Source: an uncultured Collinsella sp. | Lineage (GTDB): Bacteria; Actinomycetota; Coriobacteriia; Coriobacteriales; Coriobacteriaceae | Length of the DNA stretch: 40,469 nucleotides | Assembly (NCBI GenBank): GCA_902493895.1 | Contig: CABUQW010000019.1 | Coordinates: 1-40,469, forward strand | Reading direction: 5' to 3' | Shown: in pieces, positions 8,367-15,963 of the stretch | Layout: every line of letters starts with the position of its first letter | Numbering within the stretch: the stretch's first letter is position 1 | The notes under the pieces: generated by a model | Database searches by the model: none | What the model saw: the letters and a program-made list of their open reading frames with translations, nothing else | Told to the model about the DNA's origin: nothing | Translations under genes and position numbers: made by a program

Positions 8367-8386
8367 CTAGAAAGGCTCTTTGGACT

Positions 8387-10570
8387 GTGAAGGATTCCGA
8401 TCTCTCCACAACGGCTGCGCGCGACGCTGCCCGCATCGTCTGGTTTAAGCGCTACCCCGCCAAGCAGACGCTCATCGCCTTTTTGCTCGCGCTGTTGGCG
8501 ACCACGGCGTTTTCCATCGATCCCGCCCCGGTGTCGAGCAACGCAGTCTTGGCGATTGACCCCAAAGCCTCGGGCATGCTGTACGTGTGCTACGAGGTGC
8601 TCCTCTCGTTTGCCGGCCATACCGACGCGGTCATGCTGCTTGCACTTGCCTGCCTGCTCACCTTGCCGTTTCGCTACGTGTTCTTTGGCCGTGGCGACAC
8701 CTGGCGTCCATCGATCATTCTGCCGTCGCTGTTCTTCGCCATCTGCATGGTGTTCGGCCGCAGCTACGATCTCACCGACTCGGCCGAGATTGTCCTTGGC
8801 GACAAAGCTCGCATCATCTGCGCCTGGATTGGCGGCGCGGGCTGGATGCTCCTGGCGGTCGTTGCCTTCTACCTTGCCTTTGAGTGTCTAGATTGGCTGA
8901 GCTCCCGACGCATCCCGTTTTCCGAGGCGCACTTTGGCCGCATATGGCGTGTGGCTCACACCGTGCTCTCGGTCCATCCCTTTGCCGGGCCCTTTCTGGT
9001 GCTTATGATCGCCTGGGCGCCCACGCTCATCGCTTCGCTGCCCGGCCTTTTTATGGGAGATACGGGTGCGCAGATTCGCCAGTGGTTCAACTATCCCAAC
9101 GGCACGAGCGACTACCTGCGCCTACTCAATCCCAACGTGCTGCTCAACGGGCATCATCCTGTAGTGCACACGGCCATTATCGGCTCGTGCGTTCAGCTGG
9201 GGCTTTCGCTGTTCAACAGCGCCAACGCAGGTCTTGCTATCTACACCTGCGCCCAGTTCGTCATTACGGCCGCCTGCATGGCCTATTCCATTTCGTCGCT
9301 GCGCAAACTGGGCGTGAGCCTGCCGGTTCGCGGTGCGATCCTGCTGTTCTTTGCGTTTATGCCGATGTTCTCTAACTACGCGGCGTTGCTCACCAAAGAC
9401 GTGCTCTTTGCCGACGCGTTTTTGGTGCTGCTGGTACAGACCGTCAAGCTCGTGGCATGTGGCTTGCCCCGTCGCGATGCCAATGCCGAGCGAGCGGGCG
9501 AGAAAGCCCCCGTGCTCTTTGCGCGCCACGACTGGCTGTTGCTCGCTCTGGGCGCCATGGGCTCCACGTTTCTGCGCAACGGCGGCCTGGTGTTTCCCCT
9601 GGCGGCATGCGTAATCGCGGCGGCGTTTAGCGCATGGGACGCGCATGCGGCTCGTCGTGCAGCCAAGCAGGCTGGTGCTGCGCCTTCGGGCGCCATCCCA
9701 CGTTTCCGCTGGGTGGGAGTTCTTGCTGTGCTTGCACTCTGCCTTGCCTCTAATATGTACTTCACCAAGGTGTTTATGCCGGCGCACGACATTACGCCCG
9801 GTTCCAAGCGCGAAATCCTCTCGATTCCGTTCCAGCAGACGGCTCGTTTCGTCCAAAAGCACGACGGTCTCAACTCGGGCGTCAACCCTACGGTTAAGGA
9901 GGACGGCACCATCGTGGAGGCTCCTTGCGACGGCTTGGTGACCGACGAAGAGCGTGCCGTGATCGATCGCGTACTCAAGTACGAGAACCTGGGCCGCCGC
10001 TACAACCCCGACAAGTCCGATGCCGTCAAGAACTGCTTTAACGAGTACGCCTCGCAGGAGGACATCGATGCCTATTTTGAGGTGTGGGCCCAGATGTTCA
10101 AAAAGGATCCCGAGTGCTATATCTCGGCGCTTATCAATAACTACTATGGTTATTTTTATCCGAGCGCGCGCGATGCATGGGTCTACAGCACGGCGCGTAG
10201 CGCCGAGATCATGGCGCGTCCCGACAACCTCAAGTACTTCGATTTCCATCCGGTTGACAGCAACGTGGTGCGCTGGTGCGACCACCTGATCAATCTGTAC
10301 CGTGTGGCGGTGCAGCGCATCCCGTTTATCTCGCTCACCATGAGCTCGGCCACCTATGTGTGGATCATGATCGCCGTGGTGGTCTACCTACTGCGTCGTC
10401 ATTCATGGCGTGCGCTGGCGATCTGGGTGCCGCTGTTGGGCGTGCTCGCCGTGTGCCTGATTGGCCCGTGCAACGGCTCGACTTACATGCGCTACCTGTA
10501 TCCGGTCATCGCCTGCATGCCCTTCGCCATCGGCGCCACCGTCACCCGCAGCGACTTCCTCTGGTTCTAA
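8387..10570 (+). CDS. Large polytopic membrane protein, GT-C/DUF6020-like, function unknown
   Basis: 727 residues with about ten membrane helices in the first 460 residues, a roughly 180-residue hydrophilic domain (about 465-645, probably outside) and three C-terminal helices. Features resembling GT-C lipid-sugar transferases are the loop LPGLFMGDTGAQIRQW after an early helix, NGHHPVVHT, KDVLFADAF, TFLRNGGLV and a C-terminal MRYLYPVIACMPF. This is the pattern of DUF6020-type proteins, and a glycosyl or envelope-polymer role is inference only. GTG 8387 is preceded by GAAAGG, 11 nt upstream. Single gene, with intergenic repeats on both sides. Confidence 0.7.
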   Translation: MKDSDLSTTAARDAARIVWFKRYPAKQTLIAFLLALLATTAFSIDPAPVSSNAVLAIDPKASGMLYVCYEVLLSFAGHTDAVMLLALACLLTLPFRYVFFGRGDTWRPSIILPSLFFAICMVFGRSYDLTDSAEIVLGDKARIICAWIGGAGWMLLAVVAFYLAFECLDWLSSRRIPFSEAHFGRIWRVAHTVLSVHPFAGPFLVLMIAWAPTLIASLPGLFMGDTGAQIRQWFNYPNGTSDYLRLLNPNVLLNGHHPVVHTAIIGSCVQLGLSLFNSANAGLAIYTCAQFVITAACMAYSISSLRKLGVSLPVRGAILLFFAFMPMFSNYAALLTKDVLFADAFLVLLVQTVKLVACGLPRRDANAERAGEKAPVLFARHDWLLLALGAMGSTFLRNGGLVFPLAACVIAAAFSAWDAHAARRAAKQAGAAPSGAIPRFRWVGVLAVLALCLASNMYFTKVFMPAHDITPGSKREILSIPFQQTARFVQKHDGLNSGVNPTVKEDGTIVEAPCDGLVTDEERAVIDRVLKYENLGRRYNPDKSDAVKNCFNEYASQEDIDAYFEVWAQMFKKDPECYISALINNYYGYFYPSARDAWVYSTARSAEIMARPDNLKYFDFHPVDSNVVRWCDHLINLYRVAVQRIPFISLTMSSATYVWIMIAVVVYLLRRHSWRALAIWVPLLGVLAVCLIGPCNGSTYMRYLYPVIACMPFAIGATVTRSDFLWF

Positions 10571-10571
10571 C

Positions 10572-10604
10572 TTGGTGCATTGAGGTCAGGTTTCTTTGCA
10601 CCAA
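10572..10604. repeat. REP-like hairpin after the DUF6020-like gene stop
   Basis: TTGGTGCA (10572-10579) is inverted as TGCACCAA (10597-10604). The loop contains GAGGTCAGGTTTC, a variant of the GGGACAGGTTT core in other copies. It begins one base after the TAA codon. Confidence 0.6.
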
Positions 10605-10734
10605 AGGGGCCATCATCACGGCGCCTTCATTTTGGGGTTTATCTCGCAGGCCAGTAGGTATATCATAACGACGTTTGTTTATATTGCCCGAGCATCTGCG
10701 CTGGGCTTTAGGTCGAAACCGATAGGAGACACGT

Positions 10735-11541
10735 ATGTCCGGACACTCTAAGTGGGCCACAACCAAGCATCGTAAGGGCGCGCAGGACGCCAAGCGTTCC
10801 GCCCTCTTCTCCAAGCTCAGCCGCAACATCACCGTTGCTGCCCGTCTCGGCGGTGACCCGCTGCCCGAGAACAACGCCAGCCTCGCCGCTGCCGTTGCCA
10901 AGGCTAAGGCTCAGTCCATGCCTAAGGACAAGATCAAGTCCGCTATCGACAAGGCTTTTGGTTCGGGTGCTGACGCCGCCGTCTACGAGAACATCGTGTA
11001 CGAGGGCTACGGTCCCGCCGGTGTCGCCGTCTACGTCGACTGCCTGACCGACAATCGCAACCGTACCGCCGCCGATGTCCGTTCCGCCTTCTCCCACGCT
11101 GGTGGCAACCTGGGCACCTCCGGCTCCGTCGCCTTCCAGTTTGAGCGTAAGGGCCAGATTGTCGTCGCCAAGGAGATCTTGGACGAGAACGCCAAGAAGG
11201 AGACCATGATCGCCAACGGTGCTGCCGGTGACGAGGATGAGTTCATGATGGCCATCGCCGAGGCCGGTGGCGAGGACTACGAGGACGCCGGCGAGGAGTG
11301 GATCGTCTGGACTACTGCCAACGAGGTCATGGCTGTCTCCAAGGCGCTCGAGGAGCAGGGCGTCCAAGTCAAGGGCTCCGAGACCACCATGGTCCCGACC
11401 ACCCCGACCGAGGTCTCCGGCGCCGATGCCAAGAAGGTTCAGCGCCTCATCGACCGTCTTGAGGAGCTCGACGACGTCCAGGATGTTTACAGCACCATGG
11501 ACATGACCGACGAGGTCATCGCTGCCCTCGAGGAGGAGTAG
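10735..11541 (+). CDS. yebC: YebC/PmpR-family protein
   Basis: Cytoplasmic protein of the YebC/TACO1 family. Members act as DNA-binding regulators or, per newer work on the family, help ribosomes through difficult proline stretches. The N-terminus MSGHSKWATTKHRKGAQDAKR and the RNRTAADVRSAFSHAGGNLGTSGSVAFQF block are diagnostic. It has 268 residues, about 20 more than common homologues, through a lengthened acidic middle region (around 160-185, including GDEDEF and GGEDYEDAGEE). ATG at 10735 has AGGAG 6 nt upstream. A ruvC/ruvA/ruvB neighbourhood, common for yebC, is absent. Confidence 0.95.
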   Translation: MSGHSKWATTKHRKGAQDAKRSALFSKLSRNITVAARLGGDPLPENNASLAAAVAKAKAQSMPKDKIKSAIDKAFGSGADAAVYENIVYEGYGPAGVAVYVDCLTDNRNRTAADVRSAFSHAGGNLGTSGSVAFQFERKGQIVVAKEILDENAKKETMIANGAAGDEDEFMMAIAEAGGEDYEDAGEEWIVWTTANEVMAVSKALEEQGVQVKGSETTMVPTTPTEVSGADAKKVQRLIDRLEELDDVQDVYSTMDMTDEVIAALEEE

Positions 11542-11610
11542 CGCCCGCACGGGTTAAGCTGTGCATATCTGGGCATAATGAAGCGAGCATGCAAGCCTCG
11601 TGGAATAGAT

Positions 11611-11652
11611 GAGCCGGATCCGCGTGCGTAGAGCACCGGACCCGGCTCTTTT
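11611..11652 (+). terminator. Terminator of yebC
   Basis: A 12-bp stem with one mismatch (11611-11622 with 11637-11648), followed by TTTT at 11649-11652. Confidence 0.75.
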
Positions 11653-11657
11653 ATAAT
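11652..11657 (+). promoter_or_regulatory. Consensus -10 box before amaP, overlapping the yebC terminator tail
   Basis: TATAAT at 11652-11657, 50 bp before the amaP GTG. Its first T is the last T of the terminator run. No recognisable -35. Confidence 0.35.
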
Positions 11658-11707
11658 GATGCGAGCCGTTTTGCATTTCGAGAGCCGAGATTTGAAGGGA
11701 GCGCCAC

Positions 11708-12253
11708 GTGCGCGTACTCAAACGAGCCCTAGCGATTGTGTATCTTGCCGCCGCCATCGTGGCGCTGGGTACGCTTGTCTGCCAGTTTTGGGGGCCGTAT
11801 ACGTATCGCTTTATGCTGCTGATGCGCGACCCCATGCCGCGCATTGTCGTGACGGCATGCGGCGGAGTTGTGGCGATCGGCGTGCTGGTAAGCTTCTTCC
11901 GCCTGATGTTTGCTCGTCGCGAGCCGTCCTGCGTGCATCCGGCGGGGGAACGCAATATCGAGGTTACCCTTGCGGCGCTTTCTTCGTGTGCCAGGGCTGC
12001 TGCCGAGCGCGACGACCGCGTGATGGTCGAGCATGTCGAGGCCCGCGTCCAAGGCTCCGATGATTCGCACGTCCGATTTAAGGTCGAGGCTATCGCGCTT
12101 GACGATAAGGACGTGGCATCTCTGGCTACCGCGATGCAACAGCGCATCGAGGAAGCTTGCGACACCATGCTCGGCACGCCGGGTACGACCGCGCGCGTCC
12201 GTTTTTTGCCGTCCAAGACTACCGTCCAGACCGTGGAGGTTTCCGGTGAGTGA
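11708..12253 (+). CDS. amaP: AmaP-like alkaline-shock membrane anchor protein
   Basis: 181 residues with two N-terminal membrane segments (about 8-28 and 46-68) and a cytoplasmic domain related to Asp23. This is the AmaP layout, in which the protein tethers Asp23 to the membrane. GTG start with GAAGGGAG 6 nt upstream. It overlaps the next gene by 8 bp, and the Asp23 gene follows, giving the conserved order AmaP, DUF2273, Asp23. In Staphylococcus this set responds to alkaline and cell-wall stress; the same role here is inferred from order and topology. Confidence 0.8.
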   Translation: MRVLKRALAIVYLAAAIVALGTLVCQFWGPYTYRFMLLMRDPMPRIVVTACGGVVAIGVLVSFFRLMFARREPSCVHPAGERNIEVTLAALSSCARAAAERDDRVMVEHVEARVQGSDDSHVRFKVEAIALDDKDVASLATAMQQRIEEACDTMLGTPGTTARVRFLPSKTTVQTVEVSGE

Positions 12254-12623
12254 TACCAATCAAGATAAGACCGCTCGTACGCCGCGCCTGACGATTGACC
12301 AGAGCGCTGCGCCGGCGAGCGAACCTGTTGATTCCAAAGCAGAGGCAACCGAGTTGCAAGATGCGGCAGCCGCGGATTTTGACGAGGCTATGGGTCTCAT
12401 CAAGGGTACGGGCGCTGCCATCTGGAGCTATGCTGTGCGTCATCCCAACACCACGCTCGGCGCCGTCGCTGGCTTTATCCTCGCCGTGTTGGTGCTCACG
12501 CTCGGCCTGTGGGATACGCTTGTCATTGCATTCTTCGTGCTGATCGGCGCTGTGATTGGCCAGATTCGCGACGGCGAGAACGGGATCGTCAACTTCTTCG
12601 GCCGTCTGTTTAGTGGCCGCTAA
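12246..12623 (+). CDS. DUF2273 small membrane protein of the Asp23 operon
   Basis: Start set at GTG 12246, with GGAGG 6 nt upstream inside amaP; longer readings of this frame lie within amaP. The 125-residue product has a polar N-terminal half (about 1-75) and then two helices, GAVAGFILAVLVLTLGL and TLVIAFFVLIGAVIGQI, ending in RDGENGIVNFFGRLFSGR. The second helix plus RDG is the DUF2273 pattern. Typical family members are about half this length, so the long N-terminal extension is unusual. Translational coupling to amaP is likely. Confidence 0.82.
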   Translation: MSDTNQDKTARTPRLTIDQSAAPASEPVDSKAEATELQDAAAADFDEAMGLIKGTGAAIWSYAVRHPNTTLGAVAGFILAVLVLTLGLWDTLVIAFFVLIGAVIGQIRDGENGIVNFFGRLFSGR

Positions 12624-12667
12624 TATGTATTCGACTGTCGCATCCGCGGCAGGCATAAGGAGGAACC

Positions 12668-13183
12668 ATGGCTTTTAATACGAAGGTCGATGTGGCCGAT
12701 ACCGAGCTCGAGGAGAACGAGGCGGTCGTCGCCGAAGCCGAGGATGTGACGCTCGAGGACGAGGCTCTTGTCGAGGCCGAGTCCGATGTGGATGAGGATG
12801 ACGAGGAAGCGGACGAGTCCGAGGACTCGCTGACCTATTCCAACGGTGTGATCGAAAAGATCGTTGCCATGGCCACCCGCGAAGTTCCGCACGTTCTGGG
12901 CATGAAGGGTAACCTCATGCACTTTGTGCAGGAGCAGTTTGGTGCCGAGAATCTGACCAAGGGCGTGACGGTCGAGGTCACCGATGACAATCGCGTGGTC
13001 GTCAACATCTCTGTCATCATCGAGTACGGCGCCTATGCGCCCGCGATCTTCGACGATGTCAAGGCACGTGTCACCGAGCGCCTTGCCGCGATGACCGGCC
13101 TTGAGGTGGCGGGCGTCAACCTGCGTATCGAGGACGTCATCACCCCCGAGGAGTACGAGCACCGCACCAGCCAGCACGAATAA
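12668..13183 (+). CDS. Asp23/Gls24-family envelope stress protein
   Basis: 171 residues. The Asp23 domain spans about 57-165 (YSNGVIEKIVAMATREVPHV through LEVAGVNLRIEDVI). It is preceded by a very acidic low-complexity segment rich in Glu, Asp and Val (about 10-55). Asp23 proteins are abundant cytoplasmic proteins that gather at the membrane through AmaP. ATG 12668 has AGGAGG 5 nt upstream. Third gene of the operon, 44 bp after DUF2273. A dispersed repeat starts 1-2 nt after the stop. Confidence 0.92.
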   Translation: MAFNTKVDVADTELEENEAVVAEAEDVTLEDEALVEAESDVDEDDEEADESEDSLTYSNGVIEKIVAMATREVPHVLGMKGNLMHFVQEQFGAENLTKGVTVEVTDDNRVVVNISVIIEYGAYAPAIFDDVKARVTERLAAMTGLEVAGVNLRIEDVITPEEYEHRTSQHE

Positions 13184-13184
13184 C

Positions 13185-13236
13185 TTTCCAAAAAGGGACA
13201 GGTTTGTTTTGGCAGGTTTTATCTGCGAAAACGTTA
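13185..13236 (+). repeat. Copy 2 of the ~50 bp dispersed intergenic repeat
   Basis: Begins directly after the Asp23-gene stop (13181-13183). Contains AGGGACAGGTTTGT, TTTTGGCAGGTTTTATCTG and AAAACGTTA. The left arm reads TTTCCAAAA rather than CCTGCCAAAA, so its hairpin is weaker than in copies 1 and 3. Confidence 0.85.
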
Positions 13237-13280
13237 AACGGCCGACCGCGCAAGCAAAAGCGTGGCCGGCCGTTATTTGT
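13237..13280 (+). terminator. Terminator of the amaP-asp23 operon
   Basis: 11-bp stem with one mismatch (13237-13247 with 13264-13274) followed by ATTTGT. It abuts the dispersed repeat. Confidence 0.65.
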
Positions 13281-13391
13281 ATGCCCCCCGATGTGGGCAT
13301 ACCGCTCGTCTAACTAGGGGTTGCAATCGTCGCGTTCCGCGTTACCCTAATGGGCGCATTGTTTCCAAATTGTTAACGAGGGGTTGCCGTA

Positions 13392-14414
13392 ATGGCTGAC
13401 GAGCACGAAACAGAAAGCAAGGCATGGGCGATTGAGGCCGCCGCGGCAGAGGCGGCATCGCGTGCTGCCGAGGAGATGCATCGTCCTCCCGTGGTGCCGA
13501 TGGAGCGCGTGGTTGATCGCACCGATATCGAGCGCGGCGAGCGTGCCGGTCAAAAGCGCAGCCAGGAGCCGGGCTTCCCGCGCTTTTTTGCCGAGCTCAA
13601 TCTGGGCCTGATTCTTACGGCCTTTGCCATCGTTGCGTTTAAAACCCCTAATCACTTTGCTTTTGGCGGCACCTCGGGCGTGTCGGTCATTCTGTCCACG
13701 CTGTTCCCGACCCTGCCCGTCGGCGTCTTTATGTGGATTATTAACGCGGTTCTCGTCGTTTTGGGCTTTATCTTTTTGGAGCGCAAGGCGATTCTGTGGA
13801 GCGTCTTCGCCTCGTTTGCGCTGTCCGCCTATGTTTCGCTGTTTGAGCTCTTTATTCCGACCGATGTCTCGATGACGGGCGATATGTGGCTTGACCTATG
13901 CTTTGCCGTCATCTTGCCGGCGCTCGGCAGCGCTATTGTCTTTGATATTGGCGCCTCGACGGGTGGCACGGACATTCTTGCCATGATCCTCAAGCGCCGC
14001 ACGACGCTCGAGATTGGCCGCGCCCTGCTGCTGGTCGATATCGGCATCGTGACAATCGCGGCCTTCTTGTACGGCCCGCGCGTTGGTCTGTACTGCGTGC
14101 TCGGCCTGTTTGCCAAGACGCTTGTGGTCGACAAAGCCATTGAGAGCATTCACCTGCGCAAAGTCTGCACGGTCATTTGTTCCGAGCCCCTTAAGGTCGA
14201 GGAGTTTATCGTCAAGCATCTCAACCGCACGGCGACCATCAGCCGCGGCTACGGTGCCTTCTCGGGCAAGTGTGTGACGGTGATCATGAGCGTGCTGAGC
14301 CGTCGCGAGGCCGTGCAACTGCGCCGCTATGCGCGCGAAGTCGATCCAGGTGCCTTTATCACGATCGTCGACAGCTCCGAGATCGTCGGCAAGGGCTTCC
14401 GCGGAACGAACTAG
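13392..14414 (+). CDS. YitT-family (DUF161/DUF2179) membrane protein
   Basis: 340 residues. An Ala/Glu-rich hydrophilic N-terminus of about 65 residues precedes five or six membrane helices (NLGLILTAFAIVAFK onward, with HFAFGGTSGVSVIL and FDIGASTGGTDILAMIL). A C-terminal cytoplasmic DUF2179 domain follows (about 250-335, including VCTVICSEPLKVEEFIV and DPGAFITIVDSSEIVGKGF). The glycine-rich GGTSG/GGTD motifs in the helices are the family hallmark. Function in the family is not established. ATG 13392 has GAGGGG about 10 nt upstream; a weak candidate promoter (TTGCAA, 16 bp, TACCCT) lies at 13321-13348. Confidence 0.88.
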   Translation: MADEHETESKAWAIEAAAAEAASRAAEEMHRPPVVPMERVVDRTDIERGERAGQKRSQEPGFPRFFAELNLGLILTAFAIVAFKTPNHFAFGGTSGVSVILSTLFPTLPVGVFMWIINAVLVVLGFIFLERKAILWSVFASFALSAYVSLFELFIPTDVSMTGDMWLDLCFAVILPALGSAIVFDIGASTGGTDILAMILKRRTTLEIGRALLLVDIGIVTIAAFLYGPRVGLYCVLGLFAKTLVVDKAIESIHLRKVCTVICSEPLKVEEFIVKHLNRTATISRGYGAFSGKCVTVIMSVLSRREAVQLRRYAREVDPGAFITIVDSSEIVGKGFRGTN

Positions 14415-14563
14415 CACAGACGTATTCAACGAACCGCCTGCTGGCGCCGTGTACCTTGCAAATCGGTCATCTTTGAGTATTTGACCCCACATTGGGCAAT
14501 AATGATGCTAAATACATCGTTTGCGATCCAAGTGATTTGTTCAAGATACGAAGGGATGATTCT

Positions 14564-15841
14564 ATGTTCTGCTCGCAGTGTGGCGCCCCCATGGGCGATA
14601 ACGACAAGTTCTGCGGCGTGTGTGGTGCTCCTAATGCGGGTGCCGCTGGCCCCGCTCCCGAGGGACAGCCTCAGCCCCAGCAGTTTGTTCCGCAACCGCC
14701 CGTGGCGAATGCGCCAAAGGGCTGTGTGGCCCAGGCGTTCCAAGATATGACTAAGACTCCGGGCGTGCTTCAGCGTGTATGCCAAATCGCGTTTTTGCCG
14801 GCGCTGATTTGCGTTGTGTCGGTGCTCGTGTTGTTTATTCCCGTTATTGGCGGCATTGCGGCTGCCATCGGCTTTTTGGCAGCTTGCATTGCGAGTGTGT
14901 GCGGTTCCGGCTTCGGTATCGAGTGGGGCCGTGATCTGTCGCTCAAGGTCGATGACGGCATGGACCGTCCACTCATGCGTTCCACGTCGTTTGGTCTCGG
15001 AGTCTTTTCGAGCGTTATTTCGGTCGTGCTCGAGGTTATCGCTGCCATTCCCGTTATCGGTGTAGTGCTTTCGCTGGTGGAGGGCGTGGTAATTGGCGCC
15101 GCGGGCTCGTATTCTTATTACGGCTCTTATGCGCTCGAGGCTGCGCTGTTCGGTTCGCTCGGCCTGCTTGTCCTGGCGCTAATTGCCTCGGCGATTCTGG
15201 GTGTCTTCTTTAAGATGTTCGCCGACATCGCCGTGATGCACTTTGCGGTGACCGGTCGCGTCGAGAGCGCGTTTTCGCTCGATAAGGTCTGGGCGGCCTT
15301 TAAGCACAACAAGACCAAGCTGTTCTGTGCTTCGTTCCTTCCCGAGTTTTTGACGGGCCTGGTCGCCAACGTTGTCACATGGATCTTGACGGTCGTCTTT
15401 GGCGCCATTGCCTCTGTCGGTATGTATAGCTACTACTATCGTCCTACGGGTATTGAGGCAATTGTTACCGGCGGTGGCGTCACGCTCGCGCTGTTCTTGG
15501 TGCTGGTCGCTTTCGTCACCGTATTTCTTACGGTCTTTGGCAAGATGCTCAAGCACCGTGCCGTTGGCTATTGGGCCGCACGCTATGCAAGCGAGTGGGC
15601 CGATGAGGATAAGGACGACGTCCTGACTTTTGTGTTGCCCTTCGAGAAGAAGTCCGCTCCTTCGGGTTACGGTGCTCCGGATGCTTCGCCGGCACCTGCA
15701 CCTGCACCTGCTCCCGCGCCCGAGCCTGAACCGGCGCCCGAGTCTGAGACGGCATCTGAGCCTGAGCCTGAGCCGGCACCTGCACCTGCACCTGAGTCGG
15801 CGTCCGAGCCAAGCTCCGACGAGGAGCCTCAGGACGAGTAG
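14564..15841 (+). CDS. Zinc-ribbon multi-pass membrane protein with Pro/Ala/Glu tail (DUF4013-like)
   Basis: 425 residues. The N-terminal zinc ribbon carries FCSQCG and FCGVCG (Cys3, Cys6, Cys17, Cys20), then a Pro/Gln-rich linker (about 30-55). The membrane region has six or more helices (about 75-345) with GFGIEWGRDLSLKVDDGMDRPL, resembling DUF4013. The cytoplasmic-looking tail (about 370-425) is a Pro-Ala/Pro-Glu repeat ending in Ser/Asp/Glu. ATG 14564 was chosen because AAGGGA lies upstream and the zinc ribbon begins at residue 2; an earlier in-frame ATG at 14492 adds no domain. TGCTAAATA at 14506-14514 is a possible extended -10. Function unknown. Confidence 0.75.
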   Translation: MFCSQCGAPMGDNDKFCGVCGAPNAGAAGPAPEGQPQPQQFVPQPPVANAPKGCVAQAFQDMTKTPGVLQRVCQIAFLPALICVVSVLVLFIPVIGGIAAAIGFLAACIASVCGSGFGIEWGRDLSLKVDDGMDRPLMRSTSFGLGVFSSVISVVLEVIAAIPVIGVVLSLVEGVVIGAAGSYSYYGSYALEAALFGSLGLLVLALIASAILGVFFKMFADIAVMHFAVTGRVESAFSLDKVWAAFKHNKTKLFCASFLPEFLTGLVANVVTWILTVVFGAIASVGMYSYYYRPTGIEAIVTGGGVTLALFLVLVAFVTVFLTVFGKMLKHRAVGYWAARYASEWADEDKDDVLTFVLPFEKKSAPSGYGAPDASPAPAPAPAPAPEPEPAPESETASEPEPEPAPAPAPESASEPSSDEEPQDE

Positions 15842-15852
15842 CCACGCCGCCT

Positions 15853-15879
15853 GCTATTTGGGGACGGGCTAGAAATAGC
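15853..15879. repeat. REP-like hairpin after the zinc-ribbon gene
   Basis: GCTATTT (15853-15859) inverted as AAATAGC (15873-15879) around GGGGACGGGCTAG, 11 nt after the stop. The GGGGACGGG core resembles the GGGGACAGG core of the other copies. Confidence 0.55.
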
Positions 15880-15890
15880 GCTTGACAAAT

Positions 15891-15934
15891 GAGCGGGGGC
15901 GGACGTGTCGAAACGTCCGCCCCCGCTCTGCTTT
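15891..15934 (+). terminator. Terminator between convergent genes
   Basis: Perfect 15-bp stem (15891-15905 with 15914-15928), then TGCTTT. The minus-strand side is followed by ATTTGTC, so it may serve the M20 gene too. Confidence 0.8.
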
Positions 15935-15963
15935 AGCCAGGCTGTTATGGATGGGTGTGACGA

